DNA from: an uncultured Bacillota bacterium
GTDB lineage: Bacteria > Bacillota > Clostridia > Christensenellales > Borkfalkiaceae
Direction of reading: 5' to 3'
NCBI GenBank assembly: GCA_949287815.1
Contig: CASEHS010000015.1
Coordinates: 1 to 35,033 of the forward strand
Length of the DNA: 35,033 nucleotides
The translations under genes were made by a program, and so were the position numbers. The notes beneath the pieces were generated by a model. That model made no database searches, was not told where the DNA came from, and saw nothing but the letters and a program-made list of their open reading frames with translations. Positions 24,548-32,036 of this stretch are shown in pieces (position 1 is the stretch's first letter; each line of letters starts with the position of its first letter).

Positions 24548-25164
24548 ACGTAGCACTTGCAAAGGGCAGGCTCGCCGCTTCCTGTGCCGATCTGTTTATA
24601 AAATGCGGCGTAAATGCTTCCGTACTCAAAGAGGATACCCGAAAACTCGTGCTGGAAACGCCCGACGGGTACCGTTTCTTTTTTGTAAAACCGTCGGACG
24701 TGCCGACTTATGTGGAATACGGTATCGCAGATATCGGCGTTGTCGGTAAAGACACCCTTCTCGAAGCGGAATGCGATCTCTATGAAATGCTCGATTTAAA
24801 GTTTGAAAAATGCAAACTCTGTATTGCGGGATTTCCCGAAAAGCGCGCCGCTCTTTCCGCGCCGCGCATCAGAGTGGCTACAAAGTACGTGAACACAGCG
24901 AAAAAACTTTTCCTTTCACGAGGGGAAGACGCGGAGATAATCAAACTCAACGGCAGTATCGAACTTGCGCCGCTTACAGGGCTTTCGGATGTTATTTTCG
25001 ATATTGTGCAGTCGGGAAGTACCCTTCGTGCCAACGGCCTTGTCGTTTTGGAAGAGGCGTTTGATATTTCCGCAAGGCTGATCGCCAATAAAGTCAGCTT
25101 GAAAACGAAAGCAGCCGAAATTCTTCCGCTCATTCGTGAAATGAAAAAACATATCGCGGATTGA
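24541..25164 (+). CDS. hisG: ATP phosphoribosyltransferase, short form HisG
   Basis: At 207 residues this is the short HisG lacking the C-terminal regulatory domain, so it should depend on HisZ. It carries out the first committed step, joining ATP and PRPP. Visible signatures are the Leu-Ala-Lys-Gly-Arg-Leu start, Asp-Ile-Gly-Val-Val-Gly-Lys-Asp near residue 65 and the PRPP-binding Asp-Ile-Val-Gln-Ser-Gly-Ser-Thr-Leu near 155-163. GGAGGG (24526-24531) lies 9 bases upstream. A gap of 105 bases with a small hairpin separates it from hisD. Confidence 0.96.
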   Translation: MLNVALAKGRLAASCADLFIKCGVNASVLKEDTRKLVLETPDGYRFFFVKPSDVPTYVEYGIADIGVVGKDTLLEAECDLYEMLDLKFEKCKLCIAGFPEKRAALSAPRIRVATKYVNTAKKLFLSRGEDAEIIKLNGSIELAPLTGLSDVIFDIVQSGSTLRANGLVVLEEAFDISARLIANKVSLKTKAAEILPLIREMKKHIAD

Positions 25165-25220
25165 CGGGGAGATTTGGCGTTTAAAAAACGTCGGGTTAAA
25201 GAAAACAATACAAAAATAAA

Positions 25221-25244
25221 CCTTGTCCCATAAAAAGGGCAAGG
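25221..25244 (+). repeat. hairpin between hisG and hisD
   Basis: CCTTGTCCC (25221-25229) pairs with GGGCAAGG (25237-25244) with one bulged T. No clear T-run follows, so it is more likely an mRNA processing or stability element than a terminator. Confidence 0.4.
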
Positions 25245-25269
25245 CAGATACTTTCATCGGAGAAAGAAT

Positions 25270-26550
25270 ATGAAGATGAAAATTTATGAAAATGCTGCCG
25301 CGGCGGCGGAGATTTTATCCCGCGGCGGATTTGAAGATCCCGTGCTTGTTGCGGCGGTCAAAGAGATCGTGCAAAACGTTAAAGAGAACAAAGACGAAGC
25401 ACTCTTTTCCTATTGCAAAAAGTTTGATAATACTTCTCTTACGGCCGAAACACTTTTTGTGAGCAAGGAAGAAATTGCAAATGCTTATCGGGAAGTTGAT
25501 ACCGATCTGTTATATTCTATCCGCAAGGCGGCAAAAAACATCAGGGAATATCACTTTCGCGCGCCCATGACCGATCACGTTCGCACGCAGGACGGCAGGA
25601 CAACGGGCTATGTCGTAAGGGCGGTGGAACGTGCGGGAATCTACGTTCCCGGCGGTACTGCACCTCTTTTCAGTTCGGTTCTGATGGGTGTTCTGCCCGC
25701 AAAGGCGGCAGGTGTCAGCGAAGTGATCGTTGCAACGCCTGCAAAAAACGGAAAAGTGCATCCGGCTGTAATTGTGGCGGCGGATGTTTGCGGAGCGGAT
25801 AAAATCCTCAAAGCGGGCGGCGCGCAGGCGATCGCGGCTCTTGCATACGGCACGCAAAGCGTTCCGAAAGTAGACGTCATTGCAGGTCCCGGAAACATTT
25901 TCGTTACCCTTGCCAAAAAGGAAGTTTACGGTAAAGTCGGAATTGATATGCTGGCAGGCCCGAGCGAAATTCTGATCATAGCCGATGGGAAACAAAATCC
26001 CTCTTATGTTGCTGCGGATGTTTTGTCGCAGGCGGAGCACGATAAACTTGCCCGCGCGATCATTCTGACGGACGATAAGGATTTTGCCAAAAAAGTTCAG
26101 GCAGAGACGGAACGCAGGCTGAACGCTTTGCCGAGAAAGGATATCGCGGAGTATTCGGTAGAGAATGCAGGCGGTATCATCTTGGTAAAAGATATGGAAG
26201 AAGCGTGTGTACTTGCCAATGAAATTGCGCCAGAGCATCTTGAACTTGCGACGGAAAATTGCGAGGAACTCCTCGGAAAGATCCGAAATGCGGGAGCGGT
26301 CTTCTTGGGTGCGTATACACCCGAACCTGTCGGAGATTACTTTGCAGGTCCCGATCACATTCTTCCTACGGGCGGTACGGCAAAATTTTTCGAAGTACTC
26401 AATGAAGGAATTTTTATGCGCAAAATGAGCGTTATAAGATATACACAAAGCGCGCTTGCTGAGGATGGGGAGGATATCGTACGACTTGCCGAAGAAGAGG
26501 GACTCTGTGCGCACGCGAGAGCAGTGCTTGCCCGCACGAAAGGAGAATAA
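25270..26550 (+). CDS. hisD: histidinol dehydrogenase HisD
   Basis: The 426-residue enzyme is normal in length and catalyses the final two NAD-dependent oxidations, from histidinol to histidine. The family signature Gly-Gly-Ala-Gln-Ala-Ile-Ala-Ala-Leu-Ala-Tyr-Gly-Thr and Ala-Gly-Pro-Gly-Asn-Ile-Phe-Val are present. Zinc ligands Q254 and H257 lie in Ser-Gln-Ala-Glu-His-Asp-Lys, matching Q259/H262 of the E. coli enzyme, and a later Pro-Glu-His-Leu-Glu supplies catalytic residues. GGAGAAAG precedes ATG 25270; ATG 25276 is an alternative. hisB starts 3 bases after the stop. Confidence 0.97.
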   Translation: MKMKIYENAAAAAEILSRGGFEDPVLVAAVKEIVQNVKENKDEALFSYCKKFDNTSLTAETLFVSKEEIANAYREVDTDLLYSIRKAAKNIREYHFRAPMTDHVRTQDGRTTGYVVRAVERAGIYVPGGTAPLFSSVLMGVLPAKAAGVSEVIVATPAKNGKVHPAVIVAADVCGADKILKAGGAQAIAALAYGTQSVPKVDVIAGPGNIFVTLAKKEVYGKVGIDMLAGPSEILIIADGKQNPSYVAADVLSQAEHDKLARAIILTDDKDFAKKVQAETERRLNALPRKDIAEYSVENAGGIILVKDMEEACVLANEIAPEHLELATENCEELLGKIRNAGAVFLGAYTPEPVGDYFAGPDHILPTGGTAKFFEVLNEGIFMRKMSVIRYTQSALAEDGEDIVRLAEEEGLCAHARAVLARTKGE

Positions 26551-26553
26551 TAG

Positions 26554-27129
26554 ATGAGAACAGCGGAAATTTCAAGGGATACCAAGGAAACGAAAATTTC
26601 ATTAAAGCTCGATCTTGACGGAACGGGCAAAGTGTCTGTGGATACGGGCGTCGGGTTTTTCAATCATATGCTTGAACTTTTTGCGGTGCATTCTGGGCTT
26701 GACCTTACAGTGCAGTGCAAAGGGGATACCGAAGTGGATTTCCACCACAGCGTAGAGGATGTGGGTATCTGTCTCGGACAGGCATTTAAAACAGCTTTGG
26801 GCGATAAGAAAGGTATTGCAAGATTTGCAGACAGGGTCGTTCCTATGGACGAATGTGCGGCGCTTGTCGCGCTGGACATCAGCGGAAGACCGTATCTGAA
26901 TTTTGAGAAGAAGTTGAGCGGAAAGATCGGTGAATTTGATGCCGAACTTGTAGAAGAGTTTTTTCGTGCATTTGCGTTCAATGCGGGCGTAAACTTGTAT
27001 ATTGATCTTTTGAAAGGCGGAAATATGCACCATGAAGCGGAAGCGATTTTCAAGGCATTTGCAAAGTGCGTTTCGGATGCGGTGAAAGTGGTTTCGGACA
27101 GGATCCCTTCTTCCAAAGGAGTGTTGTAA
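26554..27129 (+). CDS. hisB: imidazoleglycerol-phosphate dehydratase HisB
   Basis: This is the monofunctional 191-residue IGPD. The two metal-binding motifs are visible: Phe-His-His-Ser-Val-Glu-Asp (H64, H65) and Met-His-His-Glu-Ala-Glu-Ala (H159, H160, E161), which bind two manganese ions. The N-terminal histidinol-phosphatase domain of enterobacterial HisB is absent, and no separate phosphatase gene is in the operon. The ATG lies 3 bases after the hisD stop behind AGGAGA. The next gene begins 1 base after its stop. Confidence 0.97.
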   Translation: MRTAEISRDTKETKISLKLDLDGTGKVSVDTGVGFFNHMLELFAVHSGLDLTVQCKGDTEVDFHHSVEDVGICLGQAFKTALGDKKGIARFADRVVPMDECAALVALDISGRPYLNFEKKLSGKIGEFDAELVEEFFRAFAFNAGVNLYIDLLKGGNMHHEAEAIFKAFAKCVSDAVKVVSDRIPSSKGVL

Positions 27130-27130
27130 G

Positions 27131-27718
27131 GTGATCGGGATCGTAGATTACGGAATGGGGAATCTCCGTTCCGTACAAAAAGCGCTTGAATTTATCGGTG
27201 AATCCGCGCTTGTTTCGGGAGAAAAGAGCGTTCTGGACGGCTGTGAGAAACTTATTCTTCCAGGGGTAGGCTCTTTTGCCGCGGGAATGGCGGAAATGAA
27301 CCGCACAGGGCTTGCCGATTATATGAAAAAGCGGGCAGAAGATACAAAAATTCTTGGAATTTGTCTTGGAATGCAGTTTCTGCTTGAAAAAAGTTATGAA
27401 GAAGGGGAAACGGATGGACTTGCGCTCGTTCCCGGTAAAGTCATAAAATTCGATCAGGGTAAAATTCCGCAGATAGGTTGGAACGGCGTGTTCGATCTGA
27501 AAACACCTCTGTTTTCAGGGATAGAAGAGGGAACGTGCTTTTATTTTGTGCACAGTTACCGTGCCGATTGCGATTTTCGGTTCGCCGCGGCTACGACGGA
27601 ATATTATGTAAATTATCCTTCCGCGGTATGGAATAAAAATGTTTTCGGGGTTCAGTTTCACCCCGAGAAGAGCGGAGAGGCAGGCTTAAAGCTTTTGAAA
27701 AATTTCTGCAATCTGTAA
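27131..27718 (+). CDS. hisH: imidazole glycerol phosphate synthase, glutaminase subunit HisH
   Basis: The 195-residue class I amidotransferase has catalytic triad C78 (Gly-Ile-Cys-Leu-Gly), H177 and E179 (Gln-Phe-His-Pro-Glu-Lys-Ser). It makes ammonia from glutamine and channels it to HisF. Translation starts at GTG 27131. AAAGGAG (27115-27121), inside the end of hisB, is 9 bases upstream, and homology begins immediately (Ile-Gly-Ile-Val-Asp-Tyr-Gly-Met-Gly-Asn). An 83-base gap with two hairpins follows. Confidence 0.97.
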   Translation: MIGIVDYGMGNLRSVQKALEFIGESALVSGEKSVLDGCEKLILPGVGSFAAGMAEMNRTGLADYMKKRAEDTKILGICLGMQFLLEKSYEEGETDGLALVPGKVIKFDQGKIPQIGWNGVFDLKTPLFSGIEEGTCFYFVHSYRADCDFRFAAATTEYYVNYPSAVWNKNVFGVQFHPEKSGEAGLKLLKNFCNL

Positions 27719-27731
27719 TTTTAAAAGTTTT

Positions 27732-27780
27732 CCCGCAAAACGCGGGGCTTTGAATAACCCGACCGCTCGGAAAAGAGCGG
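27732..27780 (+). repeat. two hairpins between hisH and hisA
   Basis: CCCGC/GCGGG (27732-27736, 27742-27746) and CCGCTC/GAGCGG (27763-27768, 27775-27780) form consecutive stem-loops. The second ends next to an A-rich stretch and the hisA ribosome binding site. There is no T-run of terminator type. Confidence 0.45.
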
Positions 27781-27801
27781 CGGAAAAAAAGGAGAAAGCG
27801 G

Positions 27802-28515
27802 ATGATATTATTTCCTGCAATCGACATTCTGGAAGGCAGAGCCGTACGGCTCACAAAGGGGGATAAAAACCTCGTAACCGATTACGGCGATCCCGTGGAA
27901 TTTGCCGAAAAATGGGCGGCAAGCGGCGCGAAATGGCTGCACGTTGTCGATCTTTCGGGTGCATTTTCGGGGGAAAGCGGAATCGATGCCGTGATCACCG
28001 AAATCAAAAACCGCACAGGTCTGAAAGTTCAGAGTGGCGGCGGACTCAGGACGATCAAAGATATTGAAAAGCGACTGGGTGCGGGTGCGGACAGGGTCGT
28101 TATCGGAACGATGGCAATCACTCATCCCGATGATTTTGCTCTTGCGGTTTACCGTTTCAAAGAGAAGATCGTGGCGGGGATAGACGCGAAAGACGGATAT
28201 TTCGCAGTTAAAGGCTGGACGGAACAGACGGATGTCCGTGCCGACGAATTCGGAAAAAAATGCAAAAAAATGGGGCTGACCTGCGCACTGTTTACGGATA
28301 TTTCCAAAGACGGAGCAATGCAAGGCGTAAACGTTTCGGAAACGGTGCGTATGCAGCGGGAAACAGGGCTCGATATCATTGCTTCGGGCGGTATTTCGTC
28401 CCTTTCGGATCTTATGAAACTGAAAGAAGAGGGCGTTTACGGCGCTGTGCTCGGTAAATCTATTTATAGTGGTGCGATAGACCTTGCCGAGGCTCTTAAA
28501 GAAGTAAGAAAATAA
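27802..28515 (+). CDS. hisA: ProFAR isomerase HisA
   Basis: The 237-residue (beta-alpha)8 barrel isomerises ProFAR to PRFAR. Catalytic acids D8 (Phe-Pro-Ala-Ile-Asp) and D128 (Ala-Gly-Ile-Asp-Ala-Lys) sit at the ends of strands 1 and 5. Phosphate-binding loops are Gln-Ser-Gly-Gly-Gly-Leu-Arg (78-84 region) and the late Ala-Ser-Gly-Gly-Ile-Ser. AAGGAG lies upstream of the ATG. The hisA-hisF spacer contains a strong hairpin. Confidence 0.97.
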   Translation: MILFPAIDILEGRAVRLTKGDKNLVTDYGDPVEFAEKWAASGAKWLHVVDLSGAFSGESGIDAVITEIKNRTGLKVQSGGGLRTIKDIEKRLGAGADRVVIGTMAITHPDDFALAVYRFKEKIVAGIDAKDGYFAVKGWTEQTDVRADEFGKKCKKMGLTCALFTDISKDGAMQGVNVSETVRMQRETGLDIIASGGISSLSDLMKLKEEGVYGAVLGKSIYSGAIDLAEALKEVRK

Positions 28516-28532
28516 TTTATGTAAAAATTAGG

Positions 28533-28568
28533 CGGACGTTTTGCCGAAAGAGAGCGGTAAAACGTCCG
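28533..28568 (+). repeat. strong hairpin between hisA and hisF
   Basis: CGGACGTTTT (28533-28542) pairs with AAAACGTCCG (28559-28568). The stem continues through CCG/CGG after a G/T mismatch, with an 8-base purine loop. It ends a few bases before the hisF ribosome binding site and is not followed by a T-run. Confidence 0.6.
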
Positions 28569-28581
28569 TATACGGAGATAT

Positions 28582-29343
28582 ATGTTATCAAAACGAATCA
28601 TACCCTGTCTGGATATAGACAAAGGCAGGGTGGTCAAAGGAGTCAATTTCGTGAACCTGATCGACGCGGGGGATCCCGTGGAGATCGCGTCGGCTTACGA
28701 TAAAATAGGCGCGGATGAAATTGTATTTCTGGATATAACGGCGTCGAGCGACGGGCGGAAAACAGCGGTGGAGCTTTTGAGCCGCGCGAGTGAAAAGGTG
28801 TTTATCCCGCTTACGGTGGGCGGAGGTATGCGCACCGTTGCCGATTTCCGCACAATGCTTTCGGCGGGAGCAGATAAAATCGCCGTCAATTCCGCGGCGA
28901 TAAAAACTCCCGAACTTATAACGGAAGCCGCCATGAAGTTCGGCTCGCAATGCGTCGTTCTCGCGGTGGATGCAAAACGCTGCGAAAACGGGGGCTGGAA
29001 CGTTTATCTGAACGGCGGAAGGGTAAAAACCGATCTGGACGCGATCGAATGGATCGTGCAGGCAGAAAAATTGGGCGCGGGTGAAGTACTGCTTACGAGT
29101 ATGGATAAGGACGGCACCAAATCTGGCTACGATCTCGAACTCACACGTCAGGCGGCGGAATCTGTGAATATTCCCGTTATCGCATCGGGCGGTGCGGGTA
29201 AAAAGGAAGATTTTTACGATGTTCTTACAGAGGGCGGTGCCGATGCCGCGCTTGCCGCATCTTTGTTCCATTTCTCGGAGATCGATCTTCGGGAACTCAA
29301 AGAATATTTATCCTCTCGCGGCGTGGCGGTGAGAAAGGTTTAA
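28582..29343 (+). CDS. hisF: imidazole glycerol phosphate synthase, cyclase subunit HisF
   Basis: The 253-residue barrel is paralogous to HisA. Catalytic aspartates D11 (Pro-Cys-Leu-Asp-Ile-Asp) and D130 (Ala-Val-Asp-Ala-Lys) occupy the canonical HisF positions. It combines HisH-derived ammonia with PRFAR to give imidazole glycerol phosphate and AICAR. The duplicated phosphate loops Val-Gly-Gly-Gly-Met-Arg and Ala-Ser-Gly-Gly-Ala-Gly are present. ACGGAGA precedes the ATG. hisIE follows 10 bases after the stop. Confidence 0.97.
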   Translation: MLSKRIIPCLDIDKGRVVKGVNFVNLIDAGDPVEIASAYDKIGADEIVFLDITASSDGRKTAVELLSRASEKVFIPLTVGGGMRTVADFRTMLSAGADKIAVNSAAIKTPELITEAAMKFGSQCVVLAVDAKRCENGGWNVYLNGGRVKTDLDAIEWIVQAEKLGAGEVLLTSMDKDGTKSGYDLELTRQAAESVNIPVIASGGAGKKEDFYDVLTEGGADAALAASLFHFSEIDLRELKEYLSSRGVAVRKV

Positions 29344-29353
29344 AGGAGAGAAG

Positions 29354-29953
29354 ATGGAAAATCTTAAATTTGACGAAAAAGGGCTTATCTGTGCGATCGC
29401 GCAGGACTATGAAAGCGGCGAAGTACTTATGCAGGCTTATATGAACGAAGAGGCTTACCGCAAAACTTTGGAAACGGGCTATGCGCATTATTGGAGCAGA
29501 TCGAGACAAAAACTTTGGAAAAAAGGCGAGGAGAGCGGGCATCTTCAAAAGGTGCGCGGTATGTTCCTCGATTGCGATAAAGATTGCGTACTTTTGAAGG
29601 TGGAGCAAACGGGAGCCGCTTGCCATACGGGCGAATATTCTTGTTTCTTTACGCCCGTGCAGGATTGCGGTGAGGGCGCAGAGATGCTCGGAAGGTTGCA
29701 AAGGATCGTGGAAGACAGAAAGGTCAATCCCGAAGAAGGTAGTTATACGGCATATCTTTTTTCAAAGGGAGTAGACAAGATCGCTAAAAAGGCGGGCGAA
29801 GAGGCGGTAGAGCTTGTGATCGCTGCGAAAAACGGAGATAAAGAGGAAATTGTAGGGGAATGTGCCGATCTTTTCTATCACACGCTTGTCCTTTTGAGCA
29901 ATGCGGGAGTAAAACTTAGCGATGTCTGTACAGAACTTAAAAACAGACATTAA
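29354..29953 (+). CDS. hisIE: bifunctional PRA-CH cyclohydrolase / PRA-PH pyrophosphatase HisIE
   Basis: The 199-residue fusion has a HisI domain (about 1-108) with metal-binding D73-Cys-D75 and Cys90...Cys97, and a HisE domain (about 112-199) with [10 protein letters not shown]. It performs the second and third pathway steps. AAGGAGAG sits upstream of the ATG. It is the last his gene. No strong terminator is visible in the 162 bases that follow, so readthrough into the aldolase-like gene is possible. hisC is not in this operon. Confidence 0.96.
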   Translation: MENLKFDEKGLICAIAQDYESGEVLMQAYMNEEAYRKTLETGYAHYWSRSRQKLWKKGEESGHLQKVRGMFLDCDKDCVLLKVEQTGAACHTGEYSCFFTPVQDCGEGAEMLGRLQRIVEDRKVNPEEGSYTAYLFSKGVDKIAKKAGEEAVELVIAAKNGDKEEIVGECADLFYHTLVLLSNAGVKLSDVCTELKNRH

Positions 29954-30115
29954 AAATCCATTGCTTACCGTAAAACCAGAATTTATTGATTTTAGGAAAA
30001 TAAACTGTATTTCGGTTAAGATATAAATTTGAAACACAAGGTTTTCCGTTTAGATTTGAGATAAGAAATTTTCTTAAAATGCAAAGAGGGAAACATATTC
30101 TAAGAGGTAAATAAA

Positions 30116-31093
30116 ATGCAACAGAGAAAGGGTTCGTTGCTGTCTTTCCGCCCCGATATTAAGGTGCTGGACGCAACGCTCAGAGACGGCGGGATCTGTA
30201 ACGATTTCAGGTTTTCGGATGAATTTGCCGTCGCTCTATACAAAATGAATCTTGCGGCGGGCGTCGATTATATGGAAATGGGATATAAGGCGTCCGAGAA
30301 AATGTTCGACCGCGAAAAGTTCGGAAAATACAAGTTTTGTCGTGAAGAAGACCTTCGCGCGATCGTAGGCGAAAACAAAACGCAAATGAAACTTGCCGTA
30401 ATGGCGGACGTGGGCAGAACGGATTTTCGCAACGATATCTCCGAAAAGAAAAACAGCGTTATCGATATGGTGCGCGTGGCGTGCTATATCACGGAAATTC
30501 CGTCCGCTATTGAAATGGTCGAATATTGTAAAAAGGCGGGATACGAAACGTGCGTCAATCTGATGGCAATTTCCAAAGCACGCGACGAGGAGATCGATTC
30601 GGCGCTTCAGCTTCTCGGAGAAAGTCCCGTAGACTGTATTTATCTTGTGGACAGTTACGGTTCTCTTTACCCCGAGCAAATTGCAAAATTAACGCTCAAA
30701 TATCTCGAAGCGGGAGAAAAATATAAAAAGACGATCGGCGTGCACGCACACAACAACCAGCAGCTGGCGTTCGGTAATACGATCGAAGCGGCGAGTTGGG
30801 GCGCGAGCCTTCTCGATTGTACCGTAAACGGTATCGGAAGGGGCGCGGGCAACTGTTCGAGCGAACTTCTGCTCGGATTTTTGAAAAATCCGAAATATCA
30901 TCTTCCTCCCGTTCTTCGGTTTATCACCGATTATATGCTGCCCCTTCGGGAGCAGGGTGTCGTGTGGGGTTACGATATCCCGTATCTTCTTACGGGCAGG
31001 TTGAATTCTCATCCCCGTGCGGCAATAGAGTGCATTAAAAGCAAGAATACCGATTATGAAGCTTTCCACAGGGCACTTTTGGAAAAAGATTGA
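30116..31093 (+). CDS. DRE-TIM aldolase-like protein (HMGL/4-hydroxy-2-oxovalerate aldolase family)
   Basis: The 325-residue TIM barrel has the metal-binding start Leu-Asp-Ala-Thr-Leu-Arg-Asp-Gly-Gly (D19, R23, D24) and the metal site His-Ala-His-Asn-Asn (H210, H212). These place it among the HMG-CoA lyase / isopropylmalate synthase / MhpE enzymes that make or break C-C bonds beside a carboxyl. It is closest in look to MhpE-type aldolases but shorter than LeuA and without a regulatory domain. No acetaldehyde dehydrogenase (MhpF) partner lies nearby, so aromatic catabolism is doubtful. The ATG has AAGAGGT upstream. The 5' gap (29954-30115) shows no clear promoter. The true substrate is unknown. 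Confidence 0.85.
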   Translation: MQQRKGSLLSFRPDIKVLDATLRDGGICNDFRFSDEFAVALYKMNLAAGVDYMEMGYKASEKMFDREKFGKYKFCREEDLRAIVGENKTQMKLAVMADVGRTDFRNDISEKKNSVIDMVRVACYITEIPSAIEMVEYCKKAGYETCVNLMAISKARDEEIDSALQLLGESPVDCIYLVDSYGSLYPEQIAKLTLKYLEAGEKYKKTIGVHAHNNQQLAFGNTIEAASWGASLLDCTVNGIGRGAGNCSSELLLGFLKNPKYHLPPVLRFITDYMLPLREQGVVWGYDIPYLLTGRLNSHPRAAIECIKSKNTDYEAFHRALLEKD

Positions 31094-31191
31094 TTTTTTC
31101 GTCGGCGGAAGCGTTTTTTGTAAAAGAAACGGATTTGCTGCGTAAGGAAATAGAAAAGATTTGAAAAGGAAAAGGCAGGTTATAGTTACAG

Positions 31192-32034
31192 ATGTTTAAG
31201 ATTGTCAGAAAGAAAGAATTGAATCCTACCGTTACATTGATGGAAGTGGATGCGCCGTTTGTTGCAAGAAAGGCGGAACCCGGTCAGTTCATCATTCTCC
31301 GCGTAGATGAAGAGGGTGAAAGAATACCTCTTACCGTTGCCGATTTTGACAGGGAGAAAGGTACGGTCACGATTATTTTCCAGATCGTCGGAGGAACTAC
31401 GGAGAGACTGAATCATTTGAACGAGGGAGATTATATCCACGATTTTGTGGGACCTTTGGGCGAGGCTTCGCATACGGACGGCTTGAAAAAAGTTGCGGTC
31501 ATCGGCGGTGGCGTAGGCTGCGCGATCGCATATCCCGTTGCTAAAAAATTGCACGGACTGGGTGCAGAGGTGCATTCGGTTGTCGGTTTCAGAAATAAAG
31601 ACCTCGTAATTTTGGAAGAGGAATTTTCCGCCGTTTCGGACGTTTATAAAATTATGACAGACGACGGAAGTTACGGGGAGAAGGGACTGGTCACAGATGC
31701 TTTGAAAGCACTCATCGAAAGCGGCGAAGTTTATGACGAAGTGATCGCGATCGGCCCTGTAATCATGATGAAGTTTGTTTCTCTTCTTACGAAAAAATAT
31801 AATATCAAAACGGTCGTGAGTATGAATCCGATCATGATCGATGGCACGGGAATGTGCGGTTGCTGCCGTCTTACCGTCGGCGGAAAGACAAAGTTTGCCT
31901 GCGTGGACGGACCCGATTTCGACGGACATGAAGTGGATTACGACGAGATCATGAAGCGTGCGTCCACTTACAAAGAGTTTGAAGGGAAAGAGCGTGAGAA
32001 AGCGTGCAACCTCTTCAAAAAGGAGGTCAGATAA
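31192..32034 (+). CDS. nfnA: NADH-dependent ferredoxin:NADP+ oxidoreductase small subunit NfnA
   Basis: The 280-residue ferredoxin-NADP reductase-like protein has an N-terminal FAD domain (about 1-95; Arg-Ile-Pro-Leu-Thr-Val near 44-49), an NAD-binding domain with Gly-Gly-Gly-Val-Gly-Cys (105-110), and a C-terminal [2Fe-2S] site with D217, C222, C225 and C237. Asp plus three Cys is the known NfnA ligand set. Directly followed by the large subunit, it predicts an electron-bifurcating transhydrogenase that links reduced ferredoxin, NADH and NADPH in the cytoplasm. Related pairs have been named sulfide dehydrogenase, a less likely role here. AGGCAGG lies about 12 bases before the ATG. Confidence 0.9.
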   Translation: MFKIVRKKELNPTVTLMEVDAPFVARKAEPGQFIILRVDEEGERIPLTVADFDREKGTVTIIFQIVGGTTERLNHLNEGDYIHDFVGPLGEASHTDGLKKVAVIGGGVGCAIAYPVAKKLHGLGAEVHSVVGFRNKDLVILEEEFSAVSDVYKIMTDDGSYGEKGLVTDALKALIESGEVYDEVIAIGPVIMMKFVSLLTKKYNIKTVVSMNPIMIDGTGMCGCCRLTVGGKTKFACVDGPDFDGHEVDYDEIMKRASTYKEFEGKEREKACNLFKKEVR

Positions 32035-32036
32035 TT

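Noticed and set aside
25510-26514. Long open frame (334 codons) on the minus strand opposite hisD
   Set aside because: hisD on the + strand is unmistakable with catalytic motifs. The antisense frame has no recognisable domain or binding site and reflects codon bias.
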